Source: Pholiota molesta (Eukaryota > Basidiomycota > Agaricomycetes > Agaricales > Strophariaceae). From it: a DNA stretch of 64,000 nt. Shown here one piece after another: positions 25,461-37,641 of the stretch. Under the pieces are notes generated by a model. It did no database searches. It had not been told where the DNA came from and saw nothing but the letters and a program-made list of their open reading frames with translations. Within the stretch, counting starts at the first letter, position 1. Every line of letters starts with the position of its first letter. The translations under genes and the position numbers were made by a program. Location of the stretch: assembly GCA_014925825.1 (NCBI GenBank), contig JACGCK010000019.1, forward strand, positions 455,141-519,140. The letters run 5' to 3'.

Positions 25461-25666
25461 TGTTGGATTGATGAATTCAAGCGCATCACCTGCGTGATCA
25501 CTTTACATTTCATAACCATGCATTCACATTATTGTTTTATATTTCATGTGATTCTCTACGTAGTTGTTGATGTATTTAAGTACTGATTATGATGAATGGG
25601 ACCTCGCGCGTTTGCGAGGGTCCCTTTTCCACCCGCCTAAACGTTCGAGAACCGTTTAAATCAACA
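25461..25666 (+). repeat. Right LTR (206 bp)
   Basis: Identical copy of 24118-24323, followed by the AATTT duplication. It carries the same hairpin at 25598-25624. Confidence 0.92.
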
Positions 25667-25671
25667 AATTT

Positions 25672-27057
25672 TACATCAATAAAAAGCACTACGATGATCT
25701 GCACCACCTTACGTCAAAATCAGCCCCGGCGTGTCTTCACATTGAGAGATAACTTACGAGGAGGAAGACGGAACATGACCTATTCGAAAGCAATTTACGT
25801 TGGCAAGCAGGATGCAAATGATGGAGATAAACGGGACGGCAAAGCAACGGCAAAGCATCGTCCGAATAAGAGACATTGAGCGCTAAGTTATTGATGGAGA
25901 AAGGCATGATGATGTGGGGGAGACGGTTGGAAGATGGCGAAACCGCAAAATTATCGCTTTTTGAACCAAGCAGAAAATCGGAGAGAACAATAATAACGTT
26001 GCAAAGACAATAAGAAATGGCATTAGAATACGACGGCCCGAAAACAGTCCGGGCTCCGGACCCGAAAAGGAAAAAATGATCACGTGTGTCATTGATGGGA
26101 AAAACTGACCTCCCTAAAACCTTCTACCTAACGGTAGCAGGAATTGTGTTTTGCGTCTGAGAGAAGTTAAGCCCCTAGTATTAAGAACTCAACGTAGCCT
26201 CTACTTTCAAATTAATTCGTTACGTCCAAAGGTCGAAGGGATACAGGGCATATGACTTTTTAGAGAAAGCAAATTGGAGAAATCATCACGGGTACTTGCG
26301 CATCCAACGAGCACCACTTAGTCATTCCGAAAATTGACTCGAAAATAAAGGTGCCGTGTGACAGTGATTACAATGAAAAAAGCCACCTTGATAGAATGAC
26401 TTCCATTAGGCTTGTAAACATAGATGATATTAGCCCTTCTGGAAGGTTATTAGAGCCGGGGCAAGATGAATCGGTAAGCAATACCAACCGCTGACAATTA
26501 CATAGCGACGCCTGGAAAAAGCGAAGAGAACTTGAGAGAGACGTGGGAGAGACAGAATGGTTCTTTCAACATGCGAAGGTTTCGGGGCTGATGAAAGCAA
26601 GATAGACCTGGATACAGTTTTCATTTCCGTCGGCGCGATGAAGAAACAAAAATATCAAGGTAGGCATCCTCCGGCCGTACTTCTACGTGGCTACCACGAG
26701 TGAGAATCCACTGATTGGTAGTATGAAGTTAAATACATCGCTCGTGGCCGAGATTGTCCTGTGAGATGATGACGATGTTGACTGTGGAATGGTGGAGAAT
26801 GAGTGGTAATGGGTGTGGGACCGCCCGGCGTTTTGCGCCTGAACATAGGATAAAATGAAGCGGTGGGCGCTAGCCGACGCAACTGTCATGATTGGAAGGA
26901 CAGATACACACAAGAGTAGGGTATCTGGCTTGCCATCGGAGGATTAGAACACCGTTATGACATCAACACGAAGAGATGAACTACTATACCGAATTGGTGC
27001 AATTTATTTCGCCAGCCAGCGTAAATTGAAAATCGCTCCGATGGACTTCGCGTACGC
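25672..27057. other. Intergenic, no gene seen
   Basis: About 1.4 kb between the retrotransposon and the DUF2462 gene's 3' end. No joinable exons or RNA gene recognised. A GTCCGG...CCGGAC hairpin (about 26047-26061) and an isolated TCACGTG (26081) are visible. Confidence 0.5.
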
Positions 27058-27475
27058 TCAATTCCCGGATTTGGCTTTGGCTTTCCCCTTGGAACTGCTG
27101 AGAATTTTGGAAAATAACAAGTCAGAGAAGACCCCCATGATGATGATGATAAGATGGTTCACACACCCCTCAATAGGCGCTGTGGGTTTCATAATCATGA
27201 GTTTTCCTGACGACGCCGCCGCGACCATCTGCCGTTCAATGGATTTATTGATCTTCGCAGTCAAATCCTACGTATAGTCAGAAAATATATTTAGGAAGGT
27301 TTCATAAATTCATAGAGCCGAAGAGACGCACCTTATGCATAGCAGCTTGCTTCATCAGAAGCGGTTTTTTGGGTGCGATTTCTCGCTTTCCCTTCTTCGG
27401 GTTCGCAGCTGCTTTGGCAGCATGACGCCCCGAGCTCGTTTTGGTCGTTAAGCCCTTGGTTTTTCCTTGGACCAT
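27058..27475 (-). CDS. DUF2462/UPF0390 small basic protein (C19orf53-like)
   Basis: Small, lysine-rich, probably nucleolar protein related to human C19orf53/LYDG10; molecular role unknown. There are three exons: 27475-27332, then from 27267, and a last short exon ending at 27058, giving 93 residues. The conserved start MVQGKTKGLTTKTSSGRHAA is followed by NPKKGKREIAPKKPLLMKQA, then the family helix LTAKINKSIERQMVAAASSG, KLMIMK and a basic tail SSKGKAKAKSGN. The third exon joins in frame from the first of three overlapping GTGTGT donors. Divergent from the NDUFA9 gene over 231 bp. Confidence 0.9.
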
Positions 27476-27706
27476 AGTTTGAATGGAGGACTTGAGGTAA
27501 AAGTACAGAAAAGAAAAGAAGGAAAGACTGCTGGAAGTTGAACGTTGAGGTCGAAGCAGAATCCAGATCGCTTGCACAGATGGGCATGTCGCGGATCACG
27601 TGGACCTGCGAATCCAAACTCCCGCCATCGACCGAACCACAACCCTCCACACCGCAGAGAGCATCATCCAAACAGCGGGCGCCGGATGATAGCGTCAACC
27701 TCGAAC
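27476..27706. promoter_or_regulatory. Shared DUF2462/NDUFA9 divergent promoter
   Basis: 231 bp between two divergent starts. It holds GATCACGTGGAC, a TCACGTG E-box at 27596-27602, of the Cbf1 type. No clear TATA box. Confidence 0.6.
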
Positions 27707-29228
27707 ATGTTGCGTCTGCAGCGGACTATCGCTGTAGGCAAGGTGCGGAAAAAAATCCCTGTCTCCGTTCCCAAATTCTCATACCGACGCATTTCTTCCA
27801 GCGAGCGTACCACGATCTGGTCACTTTGCCAGGTAACCGCCCCGTCGTGGCGTCGGGACCGCCTGGGTACAGTGCGGTCTCAGGCCACCGCGTTACCGTC
27901 TTTGGCTGCACAGGATTCTTGGGCCGGTATCTCGTGTCGAAGCTGGGTGCGTCCGACCAGGTTGCGCGTCGAGCGTGTGGAGGTGCTGGCTGACCTCGGG
28001 TTCCGTAGGGAAACAGGGCACGCAGGTCATTGTCCCATACCGCGAAGAAGACGAGGCGCGCCTTTTCAAACCGATGGGAGACCTTGGACAGATCGTCCGC
28101 ATGGTCCGTGTCTGGTTACTCTTTTTTGGGGTGGTCCCGGTGCTTATTATTGGATTTTTGTTTTTCAAGGAATGGGATGTGCGGGATGAGAACATGATCG
28201 CTGAGTGCCTGCGGCATTCTGACACTGTATATAATCTTGTGGGCAGGGACTACGACACAAAGTTGGTCTTCCTTTTTCCGTTTATGTTAATCTGCCTGTC
28301 ACATTGACGCCTTCCATGCAGGAATTTCGACATCAGGACAGCGAACGCTGTTAGCGCAGGAAGGATTGCCAAAATTGCTGCGGAATGTGGTGTCTCCCAA
28401 TTCATTCAGGTTTCTCATCTGGACGCGTCCAAAACGTCGGCTTCCAGATTTTACCAGGCAAAGGCTGAGGGCGAAGAACTTGTGAAGGAGGCATTCCCTA
28501 CAGCGACAATTGTCCGCCCGGGCCCTATGTTCGGATACGAGGATAAGCTTTTGACGAACATAGCAGGTACGTTGCGATTAATTGGCGACATTAATTCGAA
28601 TATCTGACCCTTACCCCTACCATAGTATGGCCAATTTGGTGGCAACTGAACCACGGTCAAACTAAAATAAGGCCTGTTCATGTGAGTTACCATGTCCATG
28701 GTTAGCGCCAATTCATTTATGAAATATCGGCATTGCTATGTTAGGTGTTTGACGTTGCACAAGCCTTGACCAACCTGCTGGCAAGTCCTCAATTTTCTAG
28801 AACCCTCAACCTCCCTGGCCCCTCTACGTTGAGCTATGAATATCTTCTGGACCTTGTATCCTCGGTGACTCTCAATCGCCCATCCCGAGCGCCTGTGCTG
28901 CCGAAGGCGGTGGCCACGGCGCTTGCCAAACTAGCTCAGAACGTGTGGTGGCCAGCGCTTAGCCCTGACGAAGTTACAAGGAGATACATCAATGATTCTG
29001 ATGCTCCTGGAGATTGGGATGCTGTCGGCGTGCAGCCATCGGAAATTGAAACGCATGCGATCACTTATCTTCGCCGATACCGCTCTGCGTACGTGAAATT
29101 AACTCTTCTATTGGGTCGGCAGCTGACTTTTGGCGTCCACGCAAAATAGAGAGAATTATGTACGCCCCACTGTGTTCCCAGCGCGCCCCGTGTCTGCCGT
29201 TGTAAGTCCGCTTACGAGAATGTGTTGA
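27707..29228 (+). CDS. NDUFA9: Complex I NDUFA9-type (39-40 kDa) subunit
   Basis: Accessory subunit of mitochondrial NADH:ubiquinone oxidoreductase, a short-chain-dehydrogenase relative that holds NADPH at the matrix arm junction. The eight-exon reading gives about 370 residues. A short presequence MLRLQRTIAVGK continues after an intron as RAYHDLVTLPGNRPVVASGP. The Rossmann start HRVTVFGCTGFLGRYLVSKL follows, then GTQVIVPYREEDEARLFKPM, ENMIAECLRHSDTVYNLVGR, FIQVSHLDASKTSASRFYQA, ATIVRPGPMFGYEDKLLTNI, and a C-terminal part with TLNLPGPSTLSYEYLLDL. A last small exon (NYVRPTVFPARPV...) ends at 29228. All junctions I traced keep frame. Confidence 0.92.
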
Positions 29229-29597
29229 CATTCGATTGGTGTACTGACGTGGTTTCTTCTTTTTTGAAAGGGTGAGGAGTATTAGTGGATGCAAGTTGCG
29301 TTTTGGTATAATTAGAATAATAATGAATGTTTTTGAAAGTAGAGTGCCTGGGAGTGAGCCCTGAGTGGCTTCAAAGTGCGCAGCAGGCAGCTTTACAAAC
29401 GTCCACGACAAAACAGCAGCCGACAGGTAGTAGTATCTCACACAGGAAGTGGTAGACGCATGGAAAGGTCCATAACCGTGTAAACAAGGAAAAGAGTAGT
29501 GGTTGCGAGTTTTGGTTCATGGCAGTCATGAGACAGAAATATACAAAAACCGTGTAAAGTATGATATAAGTAATGGGGAGATCCGACGAGGTGAGAC
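29229..29597. other. Convergent intergenic (NDUFA9 and TOM22 3' ends)
   Basis: Short 3' flanks of two converging genes. Nothing else recognised. Confidence 0.5.
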
Positions 29598-30067
29598 CTA
29601 GAAGCCTGGGGGTACCAGACCTTTTGATTCGGAAGGTGCAATCATCTGCAGAGAATGAGGCGCTGTGACAGAGAGAGAAGAGGGGAGCTTACCTGTTGCA
29701 CGCCCTGCTGTTGCTCGAGCATTTCCTTTTCTTGAGCGTCCGCCTTGGACTCGTCCTCGACAATGAGGGCTAGTGGCAGACCAATGAGGAGGGTGGAGGT
29801 AGTGAGAACCCAGATGATGTTGCCGACGAGCTTGCTGCTTTTCTTGACGAAGGAGGCAGTCTGTGCCACGCGAGTGGAGATGTTGTGACGCGTTGTTGGC
29901 GGGACAATATCGCGGAGGGCGACGATGCGGTCGAAGAAGGACTCGTCTACAGACTCGGCAGAGTCGACGGAGGAGAGGGAGACAGAGCTGGAGGTGCGGG
30001 ACGAGTCGGAGGAGGCGTAGGGGGAGCCCGCGACATCCTTCTCCTCGACGATTTGAACTTTGACCAT
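29598..30067 (-). CDS. TOM22: TOM22, mitochondrial import receptor
   Basis: Central receptor and organiser of the outer-membrane TOM complex; the acidic cytosolic domain binds presequences. Two exons, 30067-29693 and 29645-29598, give 140 residues in frame. After the start MVKVQIVEEKDVAGSPYASS comes an acidic, Ser-rich domain, then the family core FFDRIVALRDIVPPTTRHNI, an amphipathic part, a single tail-region helix (KLVGNIIWVLTTSTLLIGLP) and ALIVEDESKADAQEKEMLEQ in the intermembrane space. The second exon supplies the typical proline-glycine end LVPPGF. Length and layout match fungal Tom22. Divergent from the Zn2Cys6 regulator. Confidence 0.93.
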
Positions 30068-30284
30068 AGTGTGTGCGGTGTGAGAGGCGTGACGGAAAAA
30101 GCCGGTGACGTGCGTGACTGTGAGGAAGGTCGGTACCGGGGGACAGGGACGTCGGATCCGGGGGACGCTTACGTAATTGATGTAACAGATTGTGCTATCC
30201 CTGCGTCTGCTTGCCCGTGCTTGGCTCCGTCCATCTATCCTATATATACCGGACGCCCTCACAGCGCACATCCCCCGCCCCGCC
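30068..30284. promoter_or_regulatory. Shared TOM22/Zn2Cys6 divergent promoter
   Basis: 217-bp spacer. A TATATATA box at 30241-30248 lies about 40 bp before the Zn2Cys6 start. GGTGACGTGCGTGAC near 30105 resembles a CRE-like site. Confidence 0.55.
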
Positions 30285-33200
30285 ATGCAGCACGACATCC
30301 ACTACCACAACCACCACCCGCCCCAGCTCGCCCAGCAGCAAGGTCCGTCCCCCCCGCCCTCCCCCCTCCGCCGCACCTCACGTCCCCCAGGTCTCGTCCT
30401 CCCCACCCCATCCATGCAGAACCAGATCCACGAGCTCGCCAAGACCCTCCCCCCGCCCCGGAAGCAGAATACCGCCTGCGATGCGTGCAGGTGCGCAGCA
30501 CTCTTTCGCACACAGACTGTCTCTCTCACAAGCTTGCCGTTAGGTCGCGCAAGGTCAAATGCAACCGACTGCCTGGGCAAGATAAGGTAGATTTTATTCT
30601 CTGGCGCTCCCAGACTCCGCTTATCAGCTCATTCTTGTTCCGCAGTGTCAGGTTCGTTTATTTTTCATCCCACCTCTCTCCCCAACTTCTCATCCCGCCC
30701 ACAAAACAGCACTGCCTTTCCAAGAATTATCCTTGCACGTGCGGCCATTTGTTAACGTACATCCAATATTTTCCGCTCATCTGCATACCAGGCATTTCGT
30801 CCAACAAGCAACAAGCGAGAAGAAACGCAGTAACACTGTGAATCGTCGTCCGCGCAATCTCAGTTCTACCAGTTCTAGCTCCAGGTATGTTTTCAACTCT
30901 CCGCCACCTTCCCCAAATCGGGACCGCTATGATGGCAGTCACCGATCTTAACGGTCTATTCTTTTTTTTCACACTTGCTGAACCCTGGTCTAGTAATAAT
31001 CCTTCGCCTCCATCAACTGTGAAATAGTCCGTGATTTTATTCGAATATTGGACATAATCTCACATACCATGTCGTCAGTGCGTCGCCCATTCCCGAATCC
31101 CCATCCTCTCCGCCTTCCATTCCCACTCCTCAAACGCATTTACCACTTATGGTGCGATATGGTTTCTGTCCACCGCTCACACTATCTACTCCTACCCGAG
31201 ATGTTCTGTGTTTCGTGTTCGCACCGCCAGATCAGTCTAGGTAATTGTATCTTGGATCTCATCTATATTTCAACCTTACGTTATTTTGAAGCGCCGACTC
31301 GTTCGTATTTCCTTTGGGGCACATACCTTCCCCGTACGATGCCTGGGGAGAACTAGCATCAAAATTAGAGAATGAACATTTTAGAGCAGAGTACGTTTAC
31401 TTTTCTTCAAAGTTAAGATTCTTGCTGCGACCCTTCATCCTCCGAGGGTTTACTGCATCGTCGGTGCGTAAACAATCTGGACCTTGTTCTCGGCCAATAA
31501 CCTAACCTATTCCGTCCCTGTTTCGACTTCCAGCTTATTCCCTCCATCTGATACCAAATCTTCATTCGCCCCAGGTTCGCACTCGATCTCGTGGAAGTCT
31601 TCTTTCAAATTGTGCACACCCGTCTTCCCCTTCTTAATCCCGAGCAATTCCGGAGTCGTCTGCAACTACAGCCTTCACCGATACCATCTAATGTACCCCC
31701 ATTACATCCTGCACTGGTAGCGACTGTTCTGGCTTGGGGTACCAAATTCTCTGAGCATCCCCTTCTCGTAGCAGACCGGAGACGGCCAGGTGGCCAAAGT
31801 TTGCTGGCGAAAACACTCATCGATCGCGCGCGAGACCTCGCAGAAGCTCTGAAAGTCCACCGCGTCCCCTCTTCCGATCATGTGGTAATTTCTTTGCTGA
31901 TTGAACCGCTACAAAATCGTGAGTCCCTTGTATTCGTATCTCGATGGCAGACACTAACTGTAGAATGAACGGCAGAAAACCCTGATGACCCTAATGGTAC
32001 GCAGCTTATCAAAAGAAATCATGCGCTCTTCGCTTCTAAACAAGTCGTACAGGATTCCACGGTTTTTGGCTAACCTCTGCTACGCGACATTTACTTGACC
32101 TTGGTGTGAGTGTTTTTTCTATCGTATCATTTTCTCTTCTTTCAATTGTCAAACCGGTACATTCTGCTAATCTATCATGTCATACAATGTAGATCAACCA
32201 CAAATCTGTGATGGCTAATATTCAAGACCCAGAGAGCCGTGGGACTATGATCTTTGCGTGGTGGATGACTTGCATCTGCGACGCGTATGCCTCGGCATAC
32301 TATCGTCGGAAACCCGTTTTGGATGATGATGACTATGATATAGATTTTTATACGGTCGACCCTGTTCACGCGGACCTGCTCGATTCGTCAGCTCCAACAC
32401 CCTCACCAAGGGAGCAACTCGAGGTGAGCATAGCATTTTTAGTGTATGACATAGGGCAGTCGGCTTACTCCCCTCATTCCGCCTTTCCTTACTCGCTTGA
32501 ACCCAGTTTTTGGTAAGCTAAAGGCCTCACTTGGGGCACTGACCGATCTTGATAACTCTTCTACTTAGGGATATTATCGGGCCGCACACTCGCTCGCACG
32601 CACGGCGCGCCATATGTCACGACAGCTATGGAGGCCTGCCACCGATTCTGATGGCATTTCATTTGATAACTTGTGCACGTTTGCCAATGCCCTTACCGAA
32701 TGGAGAGATGAATTTCTCAACCTTGTCGGGGTTCCTAGTAATTTCGAGGGCGAGTGGGACTTCGTTTCGGTCAGCTTTTTGCCTTGTATTTTATCTTTCT
32801 TTAACATCCAGTGACTCATCTGTTCTGCTGGCTGTCAGGCTGTTTCCTCATGCGCAAGCGATGCAACTTATCATGTTATGTGGATCATCTTATTCAACGC
32901 CCTTGATGACTTTGGGGTCAAGGAGCAGAATGCGGGTATCAGCATACACAACATGGCCGAAATCGACGCGGCTAAGCGGAAAGTAGCGGACGAAGCTTTG
33001 CACGGAGCACTGCGCATTGCGGGCCTTGCGGGCGTGTTGACTTCGAACGGCTATCTGGTGAGTAGCTGATAACGCCCAGATGCCCAGTGTTCATTTGAAC
33101 CTGGGATCCCGTGGTGGCTCTGTTCTCGCTCCCAATCGGCCGCCTTGCTTACTAGAACCTTCTTTTTCTTTCCTGCATCTTGTTTCTATTTTAGCGACTC

Positions 33201-33536
33201 GACCCAGCCGTTATGCACATCAGCTGCATCCTTGCGGGGACACTGCTGGCGCGGTTAGGCCGCCCGGAGGTCACGAACTGCATCGCGGGCTTGAAGCAAT
33301 ATAGCTATGCCTACGAGGAGGCGGGCGACCAGGCGAACGAAATGAGCCGGCTGTTTAATCGGGTGCGCAGTGGCGAACAAGAGCTCAGCCATATGGCCTC
33401 GGTCGCGCCGCGCGTGGGGTCAACGTCCTCGTCGACAAATTCATCACCGCACGGCCAAAACGGCCAGCACGGCCACGCGATGATTGTGGATGAGCACCAT
33501 CCGAGGTCAAACGGGGCATCGTCACATCATGTATGA
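30285..33536 (+). CDS. Zn2Cys6 fungal-specific transcription factor
   Basis: Nuclear DNA-binding regulator. An N-terminal Pro/Gln-rich stretch leads to a binuclear zinc cluster built across four small exons: CDACRSRKVKCNRLPGQDKC then QHCLSKNYPC, with all six cysteines in place, and HFVQQATSEKKRSNT as linker. After low-complexity Ser/Pro exons, the middle homology region (Fungal_trans) reads FALDLVEVFFQIVHTRLPLL, HPALVATVLAWGTKFSEHPL, FWLTSATRHLLDLGINHKS, GTMIFAWWMTCICDAYASAY (the family's RRR/W-like motif) and TYHVMWIILFNALDDFGVKE. It ends with a Ser/His-rich tail, SNGASSHHV. At least 14 exons; most junctions can be traced in frame, but the Ser/Pro linker near 31020-31250 has alternative splices. 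I cannot name an orthologue or target pathway. Confidence 0.88.
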
Positions 33537-35348
33537 GTTTTATTTTATTTTATCTGCTTGTCGCCCTTTTATCTCCCCTCCTGCTCTCCTGACAAGTTGA
33601 TCTCCATCAATCTGTCTTGCGATATGGACGGCTTTCAGTTCGTTTTGAGCGTTCTCCCATTCCCACTCGGGTGTCCTTGGCTATTCGGTTTACTGACGTC
33701 CTTTTCCCTCCTGGTTGCTAGCACTTCTCTGCGACAGCAGGCAGTTTCTCGAAACCGTCCATATACGGACAATGAGCCCACACTGGCCCTTGGACGCCCC
33801 TGAGCTCGGACAGTGCCTCTGTTCTTATACTTTGATCAATGGCGTCTCGGAACCCTAATGGAGGCAGGTTTGTTGTCCTAACGGCCGCCTTTACAGGACC
33901 TACATTTCGGCTGTTCCCTCTGCTTTCGAGTTTCATTATCACATATCTCATTACCTGCGCGTTTGCGTGGTTTCTTATGCTTTTGTTTTTGTTTCCGCTG
34001 CGTTCCTTTTGTTCGTGCCTCTCCAATTTCATATTCCTATATCCGATATCTGATCTGACATTTATTTTGATTCCGTTTATTGCTCTTCTCAAATTCTTGT
34101 TTTTCTGTTCCGTTTCCGCGTCGATCTCGGCGTTTCGAGCTGTTCCGTGTGTTGTACATATATAGTATGTAAACCTCCGTCCGCGCATCTCGCCATCCGC
34201 GTCCGTCGTGCTCTCGTCTCCAGGTGTTGGTTGTCGGACGCATGTTGCTGTCACCGTTTCATCTCAGCTGTCGCCTTTCCCACTTGACTTCGCCCGTCTT
34301 TGTTGTTCTTTTTCATCGCCTACCATCTCCTTATTGGCCCTGCCGCGGGCCTGCTTCCATTTCTTGGTTTATTCCATGATTTCCATCTACCTTGCCTCTT
34401 TTTCTTTTCCAAATGGCAGTGGAGGATCCGAGGACGACGTCCATAAACCCCACGGACCACAATTCCCGCCCTATTCGTGGCTCTGCCCAATCCCCTCCCC
34501 CAATCATATCCCCTATCTATTTATCTCTACCTCCGTTTGCACTTTTACCCAATTAGGCTAGGCTGGATATGACCACGGACACTGCCGTCCCATGCTGCTA
34601 TGTACTTCCTCGACTTTGCTCATTGCATCCTCTGTAGGATAGATGACAAAAATAAAACCAGAACCACTACTGTATTCCTTCATGATTCATCCTCTCCCCG
34701 CTCCCTCTCCGTTCGTTGCCTGTATCTAGATAGTGGTGTATGTAGATATGCATGGATCCTGATAACCGCGTCTGTATGTAGCGCTGTACTGTGTACCCAT
34801 TTATGGCCGAAAAAAATATGATTTGAACGCCTCGAACAACTTGGTGGCAGACAAAGTGCCATCAGATAATGGTACGTCAACTAGTTGAGAAAACAAGGAT
34901 GGACCCACATCGAAGAGCGGTTACCGCTGCACTGAATTCGTTATGTCAGGACTGAGCCTGCAGAAAACATGCATGCATTTATGGTCCATGAAACAATTGA
35001 TGAAGATTATTATGTCGTGGGGCTACTTCATAATAACTGACAGTAGATTGCAGCTTTATAGCATAACTTGAAACACCACAAAGGCTCAGGAGTCTATTAA
35101 GATTGTGTGTTCTCCCGTGTGAAGCACGGGTCAAAGTACTTGATACAAGGATATATATTTATATAGGAGATATGTATAGAGATGTATAGGCTATTAACAA
35201 TATGTTATGGAATGCCCTGAACCTTTGGCCAGCTGGGTTAAAGAACCAGTGCACCGCATCAAGGCGACGCACACTGTAAGCCCTAAAGTTAGGATATTTT
35301 CCCATGTAAAAATATTGTTAGCGGAGCGCAAAGTGTAGGGACGCATAT
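33537..35348. other. 3' flank of the regulator and intergenic
   Basis: 33.5-34.6 kb is strongly C/T-rich on the + strand and looks like a long 3' untranslated region of the Zn2Cys6 gene. Hydrophobic open frames such as 33839-34165 follow from that base bias. 34.6-35.3 kb: nothing recognised. Confidence 0.5.
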
Positions 35349-36663
35349 TCATATAGAAAGTGGGATCGTCTCCTGAACAGAAAGTTCGAATGAAAGAGAA
35401 TTACTCGATGTCAATTTGGGAAATTGGGTCTGAGGCAATTTCCTCAGTGCACTCTGCAACCAGTCCAACTCGGCGCCTCCCTCATAGCTCCAAACGGTGA
35501 TCTTTAACGAAACCTGCTGGAGCGTCGGCCACCCTGGCTGCGTTAGAACCGTGTCAATGCGACCCCACTCGTCGTCTCGCAGGCAGTAACAATTGGCGTC
35601 GACAGTGACGTGGAGAGTGATCGTTTCAATGATATTTTTATTTTTCATCTTCTCGAGCTCGTTGCAAAGGCCACAGAAAGGATCAGTCATCCCAATTCCT
35701 TCGCTGAAATCGGTATTCACTCTCAGACGGCGAAGCGTGTGCATCGAAGGATACAACATCCCGAAGAGGCCAATTTCAGTAAAATCTATAACATCAATCC
35801 GGACTGTAAAGAAATAGATGGTGAACGACTGGATAACTGTATTGAATGAATGGGATATTCATACTTTCGATGGCTATGTCAACACTAATCAGCTGTCCGC
35901 AACGACTGAATAAATCAAGTGTTGGTTGAACATCTTCCGGGCTGATCAGTGAGACTGAGAGTTTATTGAGGCAACTGAAATCGATAAAGGATTGCCCGTC
36001 TGCGCGACACGCCGCACATATCTTCGTAATCGCTGCAGCGTCTTCGGCACCAGTTGACAAGACGCGAAGCCGTAGAGATGTTTCAGGCAGCTTCGAAGTG
36101 ACGGTCTCGTCGGCATCAAACACCATAAGATGTTTGAATCCGAAGTGCTGTAGATTGATGCAGGGTGCAAGATCCGAGATAATGAAACTAGCGATTTGAG
36201 CAAGATGGAGCTGGGTGAGGGTTGGAAGATGCAAGAGATGAAGCAGTGCTGGCCGGAGTGGATTATCGTTCCATCGAAACCCATTCAAGTCGGACCATGA
36301 CTGCGAAACGCGGAGAGATTTCAAGCGAGTGATTTGTCTGAACGTTTGTAAGAGTGAGTCGTCCTTGAGATCATTGATTGAGACGTTGAAAATCAAATGG
36401 CGAATACAATCAGCGATGTCTGGGGAGGTACTGAGAATTTTCTGAAGCCCACGAGAAGTCGTCCTGATCATGCTTCTGGTTGGCAATCGAGTTGGGACAT
36501 TATTACCGTTGTTCAGGACAATGGTAGCAAAGATGTGCTTTCTGCAGAGATAATAAAAGTCATGGCAGACAAGAGCGCATACCCTCATCGAGGAAAGATA
36601 CGGATCGTCATCAGCCAGGAGATTAATGATCACTTCCGTAATGTCGAGTGGAAGAGCAGGCAT
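35349..36663 (-). CDS. F-box-like leucine-rich protein
   Basis: Mushroom genomes carry many proteins with an F-box-like N-terminus and degenerate leucine-rich repeats, presumed Skp1-binding adaptors. Two exons, with an intron near 35805-35865, join in frame as EIRIDVIDFTEIGLFGMLYP and give about 415 residues. The start MPALPLDITEVIINLLADDD is followed by VCALVCHDFYYLCRKHIFAT, the usual F-box-like pattern of this group. Leucine-rich repeats follow, for example TRLKSLRVSQSWSDL and PTLTQLHLAQIASF. The F-box is weak, so Skp1 binding is not assured. No paralogue is present in the window. Its substrate is unknown; CUL1 25 kb away is the SCF scaffold but proximity means little. Confidence 0.8.
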
Positions 36664-37616
36664 CGAGCAGGATACCAGGGTTCGACTGCTTGAGGTCTGG
36701 CAGTATTATAGTCAAATTCAGCTCCCTGGAATCCATTTGAGCCTATCACAGACCTTAGAGAAAATGATTGAGTCGATGCGGATTGCGGAGGTACTTAGTA
36801 GAACTCAAGGCGCAGACATGGTCACCGGTCACACTCGCGTTATGATCCAAGGGATGAGCGGCCCGAGTCCATGGCCTCCTTAGGACGAACAGTAGAATTA
36901 AAATACAATCTCCTTTGTGTTTTCGTTCCTTTCATCTAATCGAGCGATGTCTAGGATCTGCTTCAGATACTTACTATGTACGCTACGTGAGGGCCAGCGA
37001 GGCTCGGGCTACACGTCGCGCCAACTTCGCGCACCAACTGTTGTAACATGCACGTGAGGTGACGAGCGCGTTTTGTTCCTCAAATAAACGTCACAACCAT
37101 CGCAAAACCCACTTTTTCTCATACGCTTTATGCTTCCCAGTCCGCGGCCCCATATATCGTTTCACCCATAGAATATGGGAATTTCTGGTCTACTGACAGC
37201 ACTCAAGCGCAAAGGAGACATGCACACACACTGCAGATTTACGTGAGCTCTTTGAGACTCTGAACTTCCCCAAATCTTGGAGAGGACCGAAACAACTCAC
37301 AGAAATCGGCTTACAACTACATACACCTAGAGAGCACTGGCTCGCTGGCTGGTTGCTTAGCGCACACACCGGTTAATCACATAAGTATGAAAAGTCGTGC
37401 TGACGCAACAAGACCAGAAAACCGCGGCGAGCTGGCTGCCATGCACAATGCAAAACATATTATGGATAGGTACGGAGAAGGGCTACAGAGTTTGCGATAC
37501 ACATGCATGCGGCGGACGTTTTTGTGGGCGGGCGGGCGGGTCGGTTGCGTGGACTGTTCGGTGCGCGAGATGATGATGGACGACGCGGACTAGGAGGAAT
37601 GAGGATGTGGATATTT

Positions 37617-37641
37617 GGTATGTATGTATGTATGTATGTAT
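37617..37641. repeat. GTAT microsatellite
   Basis: About six tandem copies of GTAT, followed at 37674-37700 by a GA-rich tract. Confidence 0.85.

Larger units (their letters stand above)
24118..25666 (+). mobile_element. GAG-only LTR retrotransposon, 1549 bp, intact ends
   Basis: Two identical 206-bp LTRs (24118-24323 and 25461-25666), each starting TGTTG and ending CAACA, flank a 1137-bp inside. The element is framed by an exact 5-bp duplication AATTT (24113-24117 and 25667-25671), so it is a complete insertion. Base-for-base identical LTRs mean it inserted very recently. The inside codes only for a Copia-type Gag with a CCHC zinc knuckle; protease, integrase and reverse transcriptase are absent. 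A purine-rich tract (GCGGGGGTG) directly precedes the right LTR. I could not identify a convincing primer-binding site after the left LTR. It fits the TR-GAG class of non-autonomous elements, which must use Pol enzymes supplied by a partner element. Confidence 0.9.

Noticed and set aside
29885..30841. 318-codon + strand frame
   Set aside because: Runs through TOM22 antisense, a promoter and several introns of the Zn2Cys6 gene; no real protein features.
33839..34165. 108-codon hydrophobic frame as a membrane protein
   Set aside because: It lies in a T/C-rich 3' flank; the hydrophobic residues come from the base bias and no family pattern is seen.
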